Translations under genes and position numbers: made by a program
Part shown: piece by piece, positions 27,580 through 35,598 of the stretch
Position numbering within the stretch: position 1 is the first letter of the stretch
Layout of the letters: the number at the start of each line of letters is the position of its first letter
Notes under the pieces: generated by a model
The model's database searches: none
Told to the model about the DNA's origin: nothing
What the model saw: the letters and a program-made list of their open reading frames with translations, nothing else
NCBI RefSeq assembly: GCF_025399795.1
Contig: NZ_JAODTZ010000020.1
Coordinates: forward strand, 93,206-157,205
DNA from: Streptomyces rhizosphaerihabitans
Lineage (GTDB): Bacteria > Actinomycetota > Actinomycetes > Streptomycetales > Streptomycetaceae
Length of the DNA: 64,000 nt
Direction of reading: 5' to 3'

Positions 27580-27819
27580 ATGGTCACCGCCGTCGCCTTC
27601 AGCTCCCTGCTGATCCTTACCGTTGTGGCCACCCGTGTGATCACTCGGCTCAGCGCACGGCGCGCGGAGAACAGCGATCTCCGCGCGTACGGCAGCCCAC
27701 CGGCCGGGGGGAACATCCCGGAGGGGCCGAGCAGTAGCGGGACGCCGTCGCGGACTCCCATGTCGCGGCCTGCCACGGGGCTGCGGGGGCCGAACACCGC
27801 GACCGCCAGAGCTTTCTGA
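27580..27819 (+). CDS. Possible small membrane protein
   Basis: A 79-residue frame with one N-terminal helix (TAVAFSSLLILTVVATRVIT) and a disordered Ser/Pro-rich tail. It begins five bases after the DUF5994 stop, but the ribosome-binding site is poor. A minus-strand frame over the same DNA (ending 27561) also has some protein character, so strand choice is uncertain. Confidence 0.35.
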   Translation: MVTAVAFSSLLILTVVATRVITRLSARRAENSDLRAYGSPPAGGNIPEGPSSSGTPSRTPMSRPATGLRGPNTATARAF

Positions 27820-28016
27820 GCCGCTTCGAACAGCATGTGCAACGCCCGGCCTTCGACACGGTGGTCGCCGACAACGGGCGTCCTGGTCGGCCGCCCAGGG
27901 GTTCCGAATCGCCCGTACCGGGGACTGGTGGTCGAGCTTTCGAGCAGAGAGGCTCCCGCGTCGGTCCGGACACGGACGAGCAGCCCGTGTGGCGCGGGCG
28001 CCTGGAGCCGGGGCTG

Positions 28017-28412
28017 TCAGCAGTCGCCGACCGCCGCAGCCGCCATCAGCGGCTCAGCGTCCGCCGCGTCGACCTCCGGCGGCACGACCAGCAGGTCTCT
28101 ACGGCCCCGGCCCTGGCTGAGCAGACTGATGGTGTGTCGCCCGTGCGGCCCGGCCGACCTGCGCAGCAGTACGACGTGGTTGGCGACGAGCATGCGTCCG
28201 GGCGACATCGGCCACATCGCCGTATGGACCGTCACGGCGACGATCTGTCCCCACAGACGGGGCAACGTGCCGATCAGAAGCGGGAGTTCGCCGAGGAGAT
28301 CGCGTGAGCGTGGCCACCATGCCCCGTCGATACGCCGGGGCAGGGCACTGTGCGGCGCCAGCCGCACGCGGGCGAGAGGCAGGGAGGACAGGGGTTCGAG
28401 GACAGTGGCCAT
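28017..28412 (-). CDS. DUF5994 family protein, second copy
   Basis: A 131-residue DUF5994 protein: RRIDGAWWPRSRDLLGELPL, GQIVAVTVHTAMWP and RRDLLVVPPEVD align with the copy at 26999. It is shorter because it stops right after the conserved core. The start at 28412 is where homology begins. Two paralogues in inverted orientation 0.4 kb apart suggest a local duplication. Confidence 0.8.
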   Translation of the reverse strand: MATVLEPLSSLPLARVRLAPHSALPRRIDGAWWPRSRDLLGELPLLIGTLPRLWGQIVAVTVHTAMWPMSPGRMLVANHVVLLRRSAGPHGRHTISLLSQGRGRRDLLVVPPEVDAADAEPLMAAAAVGDC

Positions 28413-29247
28413 GGAAACTCCGGTCTGGGGGCACGTCTTCGGTGCACCGAGGCTCGCGCCGCGACCCGGCGGCGAGCGGGACGCCTCGGTCGAGCCGAGG
28501 GCCGGACAGGACTCCTTGAGCTCGTTGGCCTCGTTAGTCTCGGTGGCCTCGGTGGCCTCGGTGGCCTCGGTGCGAACCGTACGGCCGCGGACTGGGGCTG
28601 CCTTCGTACAGGGGCGGGCGGGCCCTCGATCGATGGCCCCGTTCCCGCTCTGCTCGTCGTCGACAAGGCGCGGGCGAAATATGCGCGCGGCAGACACTCC
28701 GCCTCGGAATGGGCGTCGGTTCCAGGGTCCGTGCGTCGGCCCGCACAGCGTGGCTGGAGCGGCCGGGTGACTCCGGCCGCCGCACAGCCGAGCGGAGGGC
28801 GGACGCTTACGGCCGTCATTAGGGCGGCACCTGCTCCGGGCGATGAGCCGCCCGGCGTCGTCCTGCGCCGGGGACGAGACCGGCCCGATCACCGGCGTAC
28901 GACGTGCCCTCGGTTTCCCCACCGTACCCCGCCCGACGGAAAACGGGACTGCGGAGACCGCACGTCGTGCGGAACCGCCGCCCACGCCCCGCCCGTTGCG
29001 GCCTTCGCGATCCGCTCCGCCGATCCGAGACGGGCTCTCGACGCAGCCTTCGATGTCGTCGTCAACGGCGCGTCAACCGTGTCCGGGGCGGCCGGAGAAG
29101 CACAGCGCGACTGAGCCGCAGGTTGCTGCCGGCCGGGTCCTTCTCAAGCCTTCGTCACCCCTTTCGACCTGGACGTCCGGTGAAGCGGGCCGCGGCGATG
29201 TGACGCGACGGGCCCGGTTCGTCGAACGCGTCCGCGGAGCAAGGCAC

Positions 29248-29280
29248 AAGCCTCCGGAGCCGGTCGGGGCCCGGAGGCTT
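29248..29280. terminator. Hairpin terminator
   Basis: A perfect 10-bp stem AAGCCTCCGG / CCGGAGGCTT with a 13-base loop, in a region with no called gene. Confidence 0.5.
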
Positions 29281-29647
29281 CCTCGTCCCGCGCTCCGCCC
29301 ATGGCCGCCTTGGCCGCTGCAGGAGGGCGGCGCAAACGTTCGTTGCCGAGACCGCGTCACCTGCCCGCGTGCCACCGCCGACGAAGCTGTAGGCGCTCGT
29401 TCCCCGGATCCGGCCCGCTCGGGACATGGGAGTCGCACCCGGACAGCTGGGGCGAGCGCGGCGGGCCGTGTCGGCGGACGTGCGCAGGGATCCCGGCGGC
29501 CGCGAGCTGCGCGGCACGGCGGGGTGACCGGCGTCCGGGTGACGCCGAGGCCCCAAGTGGAGCCCACGAGTGGTGGACGTCTCCCCGCCGACCCAGGCTG
29601 GCGGACGCAGTGCCCGCCCCGGCCATGCGGCGGCGGGTGGAACCACG

Positions 29648-29677
29648 CCCCGGCCGTCCCGGTCGAGACGGCCGGGG
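29648..29677. terminator. Hairpin upstream of the hydrolase pair
   Basis: A perfect 11-bp stem CCCCGGCCGTC / GACGGCCGGGG with an 8-base loop, ending 21 bases before the hydrolase start codon. It could be a terminator of upstream transcription or a leader structure. Confidence 0.5.
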
Positions 29678-29698
29678 CCGTCAGAGAGACGGGATCAC

Positions 29699-31342
29699 AT
29701 GAGGGAACAGGACATCGGTCCATGTTGCCTGCCGTCCGTTCGCGGGAGTGGCAGGACCCTACGAAGGAGGGCGCACCACCGGTACACACGGCGACGTTCA
29801 CGGAGCGCGCGCACCACGATGGCGCTCGTCGCAACCGCTCTGGTCTTCCTGGGAGCGGCCGGTACGGCACCGGCCGGTGCCGTGTCATCACCCGCCGGCG
29901 AGCCCCGGTCGAAACCCCCGGCGCGATTCGTGCCCGGTCCTTGCCCGAAGACGCCCGAGCCGGTCCCCGGGCGATGCGGGGTCCTTGAGGTGCCCGAGAA
30001 CCGCGCCCACCCGGCAGGGCGGACCATCCGGCTGGCCGTCGCGATCATTCCGGCCGCGTCGGCGACACCGGCGAAGGACCCGGTGGTGTTCATGACCGGG
30101 GGTCCCGGAGGCGACGCGATCGAGGAGATTCCTTTCCTGATCGGCGCCGGTGTGAACCGGGACCGCGATCTCATCGTCATGGCCCAGCGCGGAACGCTGC
30201 ATGCGCAGCCGAACCTCGCCTGCCCGGAGATCGACCGGTTCTACGCGGACGCCGTGGGGCTGCGCTACGACGCGCCGTCGACCGGACGTCTCCTGGTGCG
30301 CGCGACGAAGGAGTGCCGGGACCGTCTGACGGCCGGCGGAGTCGAGCTGAGTGCCTACAACACCACCGAGAACGCCGCCGACTTCGCCGATCTGCGCACG
30401 GCGCTGGGCATCCACCGGTGGGACGTCTACGGGTACTCCTACGGCACCGACCTGGCCCTCACCTTCCTGCGGCGGCACCCCCAGGGGATTCGTTCGGTGG
30501 CGATCGACTCCGTCGTACCTCCGCAGATCGTGAGCCTGCCGTGGACCTGGGACAGCGCCCGGGAAGGGATCGGCGCGATCTTCGCGGCGTGCGCGGCCCA
30601 GCCTCGCTGCGAGAGCCGCTACCCCGATCTCCCGCGCACGCTGACCCGGCAGGTCCGGCGGCTGGAGGCGCACCCCCTGGCAGTGACAGCGCAGCCGCCG
30701 GGTGGCGGAGACCCGGTGAAGGTCGTCCTCGACGGGGGCGCGCTGGTGAATCTGCTGGTCGCCAACGCCGTCCCCGCCGTCGACGTCCCCGCGGCCCTCG
30801 ACGAACTCGCCCACCGAAACCCCGAGCGCTTCGCGCAGGCCCGCGCCGCCGGGGCGAATCCCGTCATCGGCGAGTTCGCCCACGGCCTGACCCAGTCGGT
30901 GGCCTGCAGCGAGTGGGTGCCCGGCCATCCGAGGTCCGACCTGCTGAAGGCGGGGCGCAGGGCGTTCCCCGGATGGCCGGACTCGGTCCTGGCCCAGGCA
31001 CCCCAACTTCCCTTCGAGCACGACGTCTGCCGGGTCTGGAACGTCCCGGACCGCACCCCCGTCCAGCGGATCGCGACCGTCAGCAACGTGCCGACGCTCA
31101 TCCTCTCCGGGACCTTCGACGCGAAGACCGGAGCGCGCTGGGGGCCCTACACGGGCCGTACGCTGCCCCGCTCGACCGCCGTGCGGATTCCCGGCATCGG
31201 CCACTGGGTGGTCCCCCAGTCGCCCTGCGCGGCAAGCGTCCTGGCCTCCTTCCTCACCCGTCCGGTCTCGCCCGACACCGCCTGCGTGGCGGGACTCGCA
31301 CCGAAACCGTTCACCATCACCCCCGCCCCGGAGAACTCATGA
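29699..31342 (+). CDS. Secreted alpha/beta hydrolase (tripeptidyl aminopeptidase-like)
   Basis: A 547-residue exported serine hydrolase. A basic N-terminus (RRRAHHRYTRRRSRSARTT) precedes a signal helix MALVATALVFLGAAG. The catalytic Ser is in the nucleophile elbow GYSYGTDLAL, the Asp in LILSGTFDAKTG and the His in GIGHWV. The oxyanion region FMTGGPGGDAIEE and the late CxxE/C pairs match the TAP/SCO7095-like S33 peptidases of Streptomyces, which release peptides or act as esterases. Its last codons overlap the ATG of a close paralogue, so the two are coupled. Confidence 0.88.
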   Translation: MREQDIGPCCLPSVRGSGRTLRRRAHHRYTRRRSRSARTTMALVATALVFLGAAGTAPAGAVSSPAGEPRSKPPARFVPGPCPKTPEPVPGRCGVLEVPENRAHPAGRTIRLAVAIIPAASATPAKDPVVFMTGGPGGDAIEEIPFLIGAGVNRDRDLIVMAQRGTLHAQPNLACPEIDRFYADAVGLRYDAPSTGRLLVRATKECRDRLTAGGVELSAYNTTENAADFADLRTALGIHRWDVYGYSYGTDLALTFLRRHPQGIRSVAIDSVVPPQIVSLPWTWDSAREGIGAIFAACAAQPRCESRYPDLPRTLTRQVRRLEAHPLAVTAQPPGGGDPVKVVLDGGALVNLLVANAVPAVDVPAALDELAHRNPERFAQARAAGANPVIGEFAHGLTQSVACSEWVPGHPRSDLLKAGRRAFPGWPDSVLAQAPQLPFEHDVCRVWNVPDRTPVQRIATVSNVPTLILSGTFDAKTGARWGPYTGRTLPRSTAVRIPGIGHWVVPQSPCAASVLASFLTRPVSPDTACVAGLAPKPFTITPAPENS

Positions 31343-32928
31343 TGTCCATCCGCCCGCCCCACCACCGGCGCACTCTGCGACGGTTCCCGGCCGCACTGGC
31401 CGGAGCGACGGCCGGTGTCCTCGCCTTCGGTCTCGCCGTGACACCCGCGCGAGCCGAGGGCAGCCCCGCAGCGCCGCTCGGCACGGTCGCCCGGACGGTG
31501 GGCGACGCCCGCTTCGTGCCGGGCGCCTGCCCGAGGACGGCGGACCCGATCCCCGCTCTCGAAGGGGCCCGGTGCGGAACGCTCACCGTGCCCGAGAACC
31601 GTTCCCGTCACAGGGGGCGGAAGATCACCCTCGGAGTCGCGATCGTGTCAGCGGCCGCGAGCGGACCGGCACGCGATCCGATCGTGTGGTTCGCCGGCGG
31701 GCCCGGCGACGACGCGGTCTCCGAGGCCCAGTTGGCGATCGACGGTGGCCTGAACCGCGACCGGGACGTGATCTTCATGTCCCAGCGCGGGACCTACTCG
31801 GCGGACCCGGTGCTCACCTGTCCCAACGTCGACGAGTTCAACGCACGCGCCGTCGGACTCGTCTACGGTGCGCCGTCCACCGGGCGCCTGCACGTCGAGG
31901 CGACGCGGGCCTGCCGCGACCGGTCGGCGAGCCGCGGCGACATCAGCGCCTACGACAGCACCGAGAGCGCCACCGACTACGCCGATCTGCGCGTCGCGCT
32001 GGGCATCAAGCGGTGGAACGTGTTCGGTATCTCCTACGGCACCGATCTGGCTCTCCAGTACATGCGTGACCATCCCAAGGGCATCCGGTCGGTCGGCATC
32101 GACGGCGTCCTGCCGCCCTCCCTGGCGGGCGGGGCAGTGACCTGGAGCGCCGCACGGCAGGGCTTCGACGGCCTGTTCAAGGCCTGCGCCGAACAGCCCG
32201 CCTGCAACAACCGCTATCCGCATCTGTCGGACACCTTCGAACGCCTCGTCCGCCGGCTCGAAGCCCGTCCGCTCACCACCACCGTCACGCTGCCGGGGCA
32301 AGCGGCGCCGGTGAAGGTCGTGCTGGACGGCGGGGTCCTGGTGAACTGGCTGACCTCCGCCACCCACGTGGCGGCCGGAGTGCCCCGGTCCATCGACGAA
32401 CTGGCCCACGGCAACCCGCAGCGCATCGCCGAGCAGTGGGCGGGAGGCAAGCTCAGCCCCCAGGCCATGGGCAGGATCGCGCACGGGCTCGCCTATGGCG
32501 TCTTCTGCCGCGAGTGGACACCGTTCGAGAGCGAGGCCGACGTGATCCGGGGCGGCCGACGGGCGTTCCCCACGTTCCCCCTCTCGGTGCTCGCCAACGC
32601 TCCCCAACTCCCCTTCCTCCATGCGGACTGCCGCGCCTGGGACGTCCCGGCCGCGCCACGCTCGGTGCGCGCGGTGACGCGGAGCGACATCCCGACCCTC
32701 GTCATGTCAGGCGGGTTCGACGCCCAGACCGCGCCGAGCAACGGTGCGTACGTGGCTCGTACGCTGAGCCGGTCCACCACCGTCACGGTTCCCTACGTCG
32801 CCCATGTCGCCTTCGCCGAGTCCCCGTGTGCCCAGGCGATCACCATCTCGTTCTTCAACAGCCCGACCGCGCCGAACACGGGTTGCCTAGCAGGTCTGCA
32901 GCCGCCCGAGTTCGACACCGGATCGTAG
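31339..32928 (+). CDS. Secreted alpha/beta hydrolase, tandem paralogue
   Basis: A 529-residue paralogue of the gene upstream with the same layout: signal peptide (FPAALAGATAGVLAFGLAVT then PARA), WFAGGPGDDAVSE, nucleophile elbow GISYGTDLAL, acid in VMSGGFDAQTA, histidine in YVAHVAF and a C-terminal disulfide-type CLAGLQPPEF. Start ATG 31339 overlaps the previous stop (ATGA), a sign of translational coupling and of tandem duplication. Divergence is substantial, so substrate choice may differ. Confidence 0.88.
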   Translation: MMSIRPPHHRRTLRRFPAALAGATAGVLAFGLAVTPARAEGSPAAPLGTVARTVGDARFVPGACPRTADPIPALEGARCGTLTVPENRSRHRGRKITLGVAIVSAAASGPARDPIVWFAGGPGDDAVSEAQLAIDGGLNRDRDVIFMSQRGTYSADPVLTCPNVDEFNARAVGLVYGAPSTGRLHVEATRACRDRSASRGDISAYDSTESATDYADLRVALGIKRWNVFGISYGTDLALQYMRDHPKGIRSVGIDGVLPPSLAGGAVTWSAARQGFDGLFKACAEQPACNNRYPHLSDTFERLVRRLEARPLTTTVTLPGQAAPVKVVLDGGVLVNWLTSATHVAAGVPRSIDELAHGNPQRIAEQWAGGKLSPQAMGRIAHGLAYGVFCREWTPFESEADVIRGGRRAFPTFPLSVLANAPQLPFLHADCRAWDVPAAPRSVRAVTRSDIPTLVMSGGFDAQTAPSNGAYVARTLSRSTTVTVPYVAHVAFAESPCAQAITISFFNSPTAPNTGCLAGLQPPEFDTGS

Positions 32929-33029
32929 GACCCGGGCTGCAGGAACCGGACCGTAGGAACCGGGCCGTAGGACTGGGGGCAGTCACCCGCCCCCACCGGT
33001 CAGGTGTCCCTCGGGACTGTGCCACATCG
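32929..33029. repeat. Short repeats after the hydrolase pair
   Basis: About 100 bases containing imperfect copies of CCGTAGGAACCGGGC (three within 32925-32975). They lie between the convergent hydrolase pair and the JmjC gene. Confidence 0.4.
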
Positions 33030-34031
33030 TCAAACCGCGCCCCGGCCCGTACTCTCCCGGGACAGTACGGGCCGGGGCGCGGGCGGTGAGGTGTCGGTGG
33101 CCCGCGGTGTCTCCCAGCGGGCCGCCAGTTCCGCGAAGGAGGCGGCCTCAGGTGCCGACGGCATGCCGGCCCGGCCTCGCCCCCTCGCCCGGCTCACCAG
33201 TTCCTGCGGGGTCAGCGCGGCGAGGCGTTCGGTGGTGTGGGCGAGCAGTCGGGCGGCCGTGGCGGTGAGGGCTTCCTCCCCCAACGGCCGCTCCGGGAGC
33301 CGCAGTTCCTCGGCGAGGAGGGCCCGCAGTGTGTCGACCAGGTCAGGGGCGCCGACTTCACGGACTGTCAGGGAGAGGTGGGCGGAGAGCCCTTCGTCCG
33401 CGGAGGCCCAGTGAGCGAAGCCCCGGGGCACGTACAGGACGTCACCGGTGTGCAGTGTGGTGCGCAGGATCTCGGCCGGACGGGGCCCGTCCTGCTCGGT
33501 GACCCGGCCCGCGTGCCAGTTCTCGTCCGTGGGACCTTCGTGAATGTGCCAGGTCTTGCTTCCGGCCACCTGGACGACCAGGACGTCGGCGTCGTCGCGG
33601 TGCAGGGGGAGCCCTTGACGCCCCGCCGGTGTGACGAAGAAGAACGCTTCGACATGCCGTCCGAGTTCCTCGGCCAGGGAGACGAGCAAGGTGCGGGTGG
33701 GGGCGTGCCACTGGTCGACACAGCGCAGGAGCAGGGTGGCGCCCTTGTCGAGCAGCTCCCGGATCTTGCGGGCATCGGCGAATCCGCCCGGTGTGCTGCG
33801 GGCGACGGTCCGGGCGGTGGTGAACTTCCTCGTCGGCAGTTTGTCGCCGTCCCACATCTCGACGTAGGGCTCCCGGAAGAATTCCGTGGATATGGCGGCG
33901 TCGAGGTCGTCCAGCGTGAAGGAGCTGTAGCCGCCGCCGGCCGGTTGAAATACGCCGGGGCGGCTGTTCCAGTAGGAGATGAGGAACTCATCGGGGTTTC
34001 CCACCCATTGGGCGAGCGTCGGCGCGTGCAT
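33030..34031 (-). CDS. JmjC/cupin-4 2-oxoglutarate oxygenase
   Basis: A 333-residue Fe(II)/2-oxoglutarate oxygenase of the JmjC cupin-4 (ROXA/NO66-like) group. The facial triad is visible: GLPLHRDDADVLVVQVAG gives H144 and D146, and LYVPRGFAHWA gives H207. The TWHIHEG strand and the C-terminal helical dimerisation region are typical. Known relatives hydroxylate ribosomal proteins or peptides; bacterial biosynthetic examples modify RiPP precursors. The start at 34031 is used because homology begins at HAPTLAQWVGNPDEF. It follows the nucleotidyltransferase gene on the same strand after 92 bases. The last 17 codons are encoded by a perfect hairpin. Confidence 0.85.
   Translation of the reverse strand: MHAPTLAQWVGNPDEFLISYWNSRPGVFQPAGGGYSSFTLDDLDAAISTEFFREPYVEMWDGDKLPTRKFTTARTVARSTPGGFADARKIRELLDKGATLLLRCVDQWHAPTRTLLVSLAEELGRHVEAFFFVTPAGRQGLPLHRDDADVLVVQVAGSKTWHIHEGPTDENWHAGRVTEQDGPRPAEILRTTLHTGDVLYVPRGFAHWASADEGLSAHLSLTVREVGAPDLVDTLRALLAEELRLPERPLGEEALTATAARLLAHTTERLAALTPQELVSRARGRGRAGMPSAPEAASFAELAARWETPRATDTSPPAPRPVLSRESTGRGAV
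33035..33082. terminator. 19-bp hairpin overlapping the end of the JmjC gene
   Basis: Inner arms GCGCCCCGGCCCGTACT (33037-33053) and its complement (33064-33080), with two more base pairs outside and a 10-base loop. It lies inside the last codons of the JmjC frame, so terminator and protein tail share sequence. Confidence 0.75.
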
Positions 34032-34123
34032 GGCCGTCCCTTCTTCGGATATGCGCTCGGTCACGGTTTTCCATGCATTTCAGGGCACCCTGACGTATGC
34101 CGGGCCGCCGGGCTTTCGGGGTG

Positions 34124-35167
34124 TCATACGGGCAGGACGGCCTCGGGATACCGTTCCAGGGCGGCGTGGGCGAGTTCGAGCGGAACGGAAAGCGTGTCGA
34201 CCATCAGAAATCCGCCCACGGGGCACCGTACGACCGTCATGTCGGCGTCCTGCTCGACGACGACGCCGGGTGCGCCCAGTGCCGGGCCGAGAGGGAAGCC
34301 GTAGTGCGTGACCGTCGTGGCGCCGTCCGCCGATCCGGCCGCTGTCCGCCGTGCTCGTTCCCGCTCGGCGGAGCCGGAGAGCTCCTGCGCCAACCGGCGT
34401 GAGGTCCCGGTTGCCAGGCCGGGCACGGCGTTCACCCGTTGCACCGCCTCGTGCGCCTCCGGTGCCAGCAGCCATCGCTCGGCCGCGTCGCGCAGCTCCG
34501 TCACGTCCTGCTCCGTCAGTGCGTCGACCAGGACCGCGACGTCGACCACGTCCCGCCCCCGCAGGGGCTGCTGGAACAGTTCCTCCGCGATGAGCAGCAA
34601 GTGGGCGACCGTCTCGTCAGCGGGCAGTTCCGCGCGCAGGGGCACGGTCGCGGAGTTTCCGACGAAGGGCGCGGTGAGGAACTCGGCCGCGTACACGTAG
34701 TCCAGGTCCGACTCCGGGGAAGGCCAGTTCAGGGCCACCGCCCAGTGGCGCCGACCACCGCTCACGATCATGCTGACGCGGGCCTCGTCCACCGGCCTGT
34801 CCCGCGAGACCGCGGCCACGGCCGCCCACAGCTCGGCCTCGTCCGGCATCAGCAGGTCCACGTCCCTGCTCGTGCGCAGCACGCCCGGCGGGTAATAGCG
34901 CTGCAGGGCCGCTCCCTTGAGGACTTCCGCGCGGCCCACCCCGCGCACGAGCGCGATGATCCGGTCGTGCTCGTCGCGTCGTGCCCGCTCCACGTCGAGC
35001 AGCACGTCGCCGAGCCGTCCGAGCCTGCGGCCCTCGGCGGCAGCGAGCGAGCACACGGCGCCGGTCAGGCGCTGGTCGCGCCGGGCGGCCCGCTCCAGGA
35101 CCAGCCCCAGCCGCACGTCCGGGGCCACACCCATGACCTCCCGCACGGTCCGCAGCGACAGATCCAT
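34124..35167 (-). CDS. Nucleotidyltransferase-family protein (NTP_transf_5)
   Basis: A 347-residue protein of the polymerase-beta-like nucleotidyltransferase family NTP_transf_5. The core reads EVLKGAALQRYYPPGVLRTS then RDVDLLMPDEAELWAAV, where R..DVDLL carries the metal-binding acidic pair. A helical C-terminal half follows. Members often sit in RiPP (lasso peptide and other) clusters, usually without proven reactions. The ATG at 35167 has GGAGGTG upstream. It is divergent from the 20-aa peptide gene and shares its 290-bp control region. JmjC lies downstream in the same operon. Confidence 0.75.
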   Translation of the reverse strand: MDLSLRTVREVMGVAPDVRLGLVLERAARRDQRLTGAVCSLAAAEGRRLGRLGDVLLDVERARRDEHDRIIALVRGVGRAEVLKGAALQRYYPPGVLRTSRDVDLLMPDEAELWAAVAAVSRDRPVDEARVSMIVSGGRRHWAVALNWPSPESDLDYVYAAEFLTAPFVGNSATVPLRAELPADETVAHLLLIAEELFQQPLRGRDVVDVAVLVDALTEQDVTELRDAAERWLLAPEAHEAVQRVNAVPGLATGTSRRLAQELSGSAERERARRTAAGSADGATTVTHYGFPLGPALGAPGVVVEQDADMTVVRCPVGGFLMVDTLSVPLELAHAALERYPEAVLPV

Positions 35168-35264
35168 GGTGCACCTCCAGGGAAAGGGCCGGCCGGTGCG
35201 CCAGGGGAACGGGAATACCGTCGTACGCCTGCCGACGCACCCGTGGCACAGCGGAATTTCGAGC

Positions 35265-35270
35265 ATCGTA
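35265..35270 (-). promoter_or_regulatory. Possible -10 box for the nucleotidyltransferase-JmjC operon
   Basis: TACGAT on the minus strand, about 33 bases downstream (in that direction) of the 14-bp element at 35301 and 95 bases before the start codon. Confidence 0.35.
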
Positions 35271-35300
35271 GCTTCGCGGGGCGGCACCGGACCCGCGTGA

Positions 35301-35314
35301 TGCGGATTCCGGAA
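35301..35314. promoter_or_regulatory. Cluster element TGCGGATNNCGGAA, copy 1
   Basis: TGCGGATTCCGGAA in the divergent control region between the nucleotidyltransferase and the 20-aa peptide gene. The same element occurs at 35368 and at 42528. Confidence 0.65.
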
Positions 35315-35367
35315 AACATTCGGCTCCGGGCATGACACGGGTTCTTGAGGTGAGGGAAGCCGCGACG

Positions 35368-35381
35368 TGCGGATTACGGAA
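35368..35381. promoter_or_regulatory. Cluster element TGCGGATNNCGGAA, copy 2
   Basis: TGCGGATTACGGAA, 88 bases upstream of the ATG of the 20-aa peptide gene. A TACAGT that could be a -10 box follows about 30 bases later. Confidence 0.65.
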
Positions 35382-35455
35382 GCAGCTGTTGCCGGGGCAA
35401 TGGGGCCCGCCTACAGTCCCTTTCGTTCGACCAACTCCCAACGAAGGAGAATCAC

Positions 35456-35518
35456 ATGATGAAGCACGCTTCCATCCTGCGTCCGCGTCTCGACAAGGTG
35501 AAGCCGCAGAGCCGCTGA
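35456..35518 (+). CDS. 20-residue peptide gene (candidate precursor or leader peptide)
   Basis: An ATG at 35456 with GAAGGAGA seven bases upstream opens a frame encoding MMKHASILRPRLDKVKPQSR and a stop. The peptide is basic, with no signal sequence, Cys or Trp. Three things support it as real: a consensus ribosome-binding site, a perfect hairpin 17 bases after the stop, and upstream elements shared with the 51-aa peptide gene at 42639. The next gene is an M16 peptidase of the kind that cuts small peptides (as PqqF does), then an exporter. It may be a minimal RiPP precursor, or a leader peptide controlling read-through of the hairpin. I do not recognise the sequence. Confidence 0.6.
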   Translation: MMKHASILRPRLDKVKPQSR

Positions 35519-35535
35519 ACCAGTATCTGAAGTGG

Positions 35536-35564
35536 AATGCCGCCACCTTTCGTGTGGCGGCATT
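35536..35564. terminator. Hairpin after the 20-aa peptide gene
   Basis: A perfect 11-bp stem AATGCCGCCAC / GTGGCGGCATT with a 7-base loop. No U-run follows, so partial read-through into the M16 peptidase gene is likely, as often seen after RiPP precursor genes. Confidence 0.7.
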
Positions 35565-35598
35565 CGCTTATACGGATCATTGAGGGAGAGTGCTTTCC

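Larger units (their letters stand above)
28413..29698. other. 1.3-kb region without a convincing gene
   Basis: No frame has a start signal and family similarity. Content: a short tandem array of GGTGGCCTC (about four 9-base copies, 28541-28570), one plus-strand patch ending at 29114 with coding-like composition (DAAFDVVVNGASTVSGAAGE), and two hairpins listed separately. It may contain decayed genes. Confidence 0.45.

Noticed and set aside
28541..28570. 9-bp tandem GGTGGCCTC array as a CRISPR or regulatory repeat
   Set aside because: Units are contiguous with no spacers; it is a short microsatellite.
28843..29988. 381-codon plus-strand frame before the hydrolase pair
   Set aside because: Arg/Pro-rich, overlaps the true hydrolase start in another frame, no motif or ribosome-binding site.
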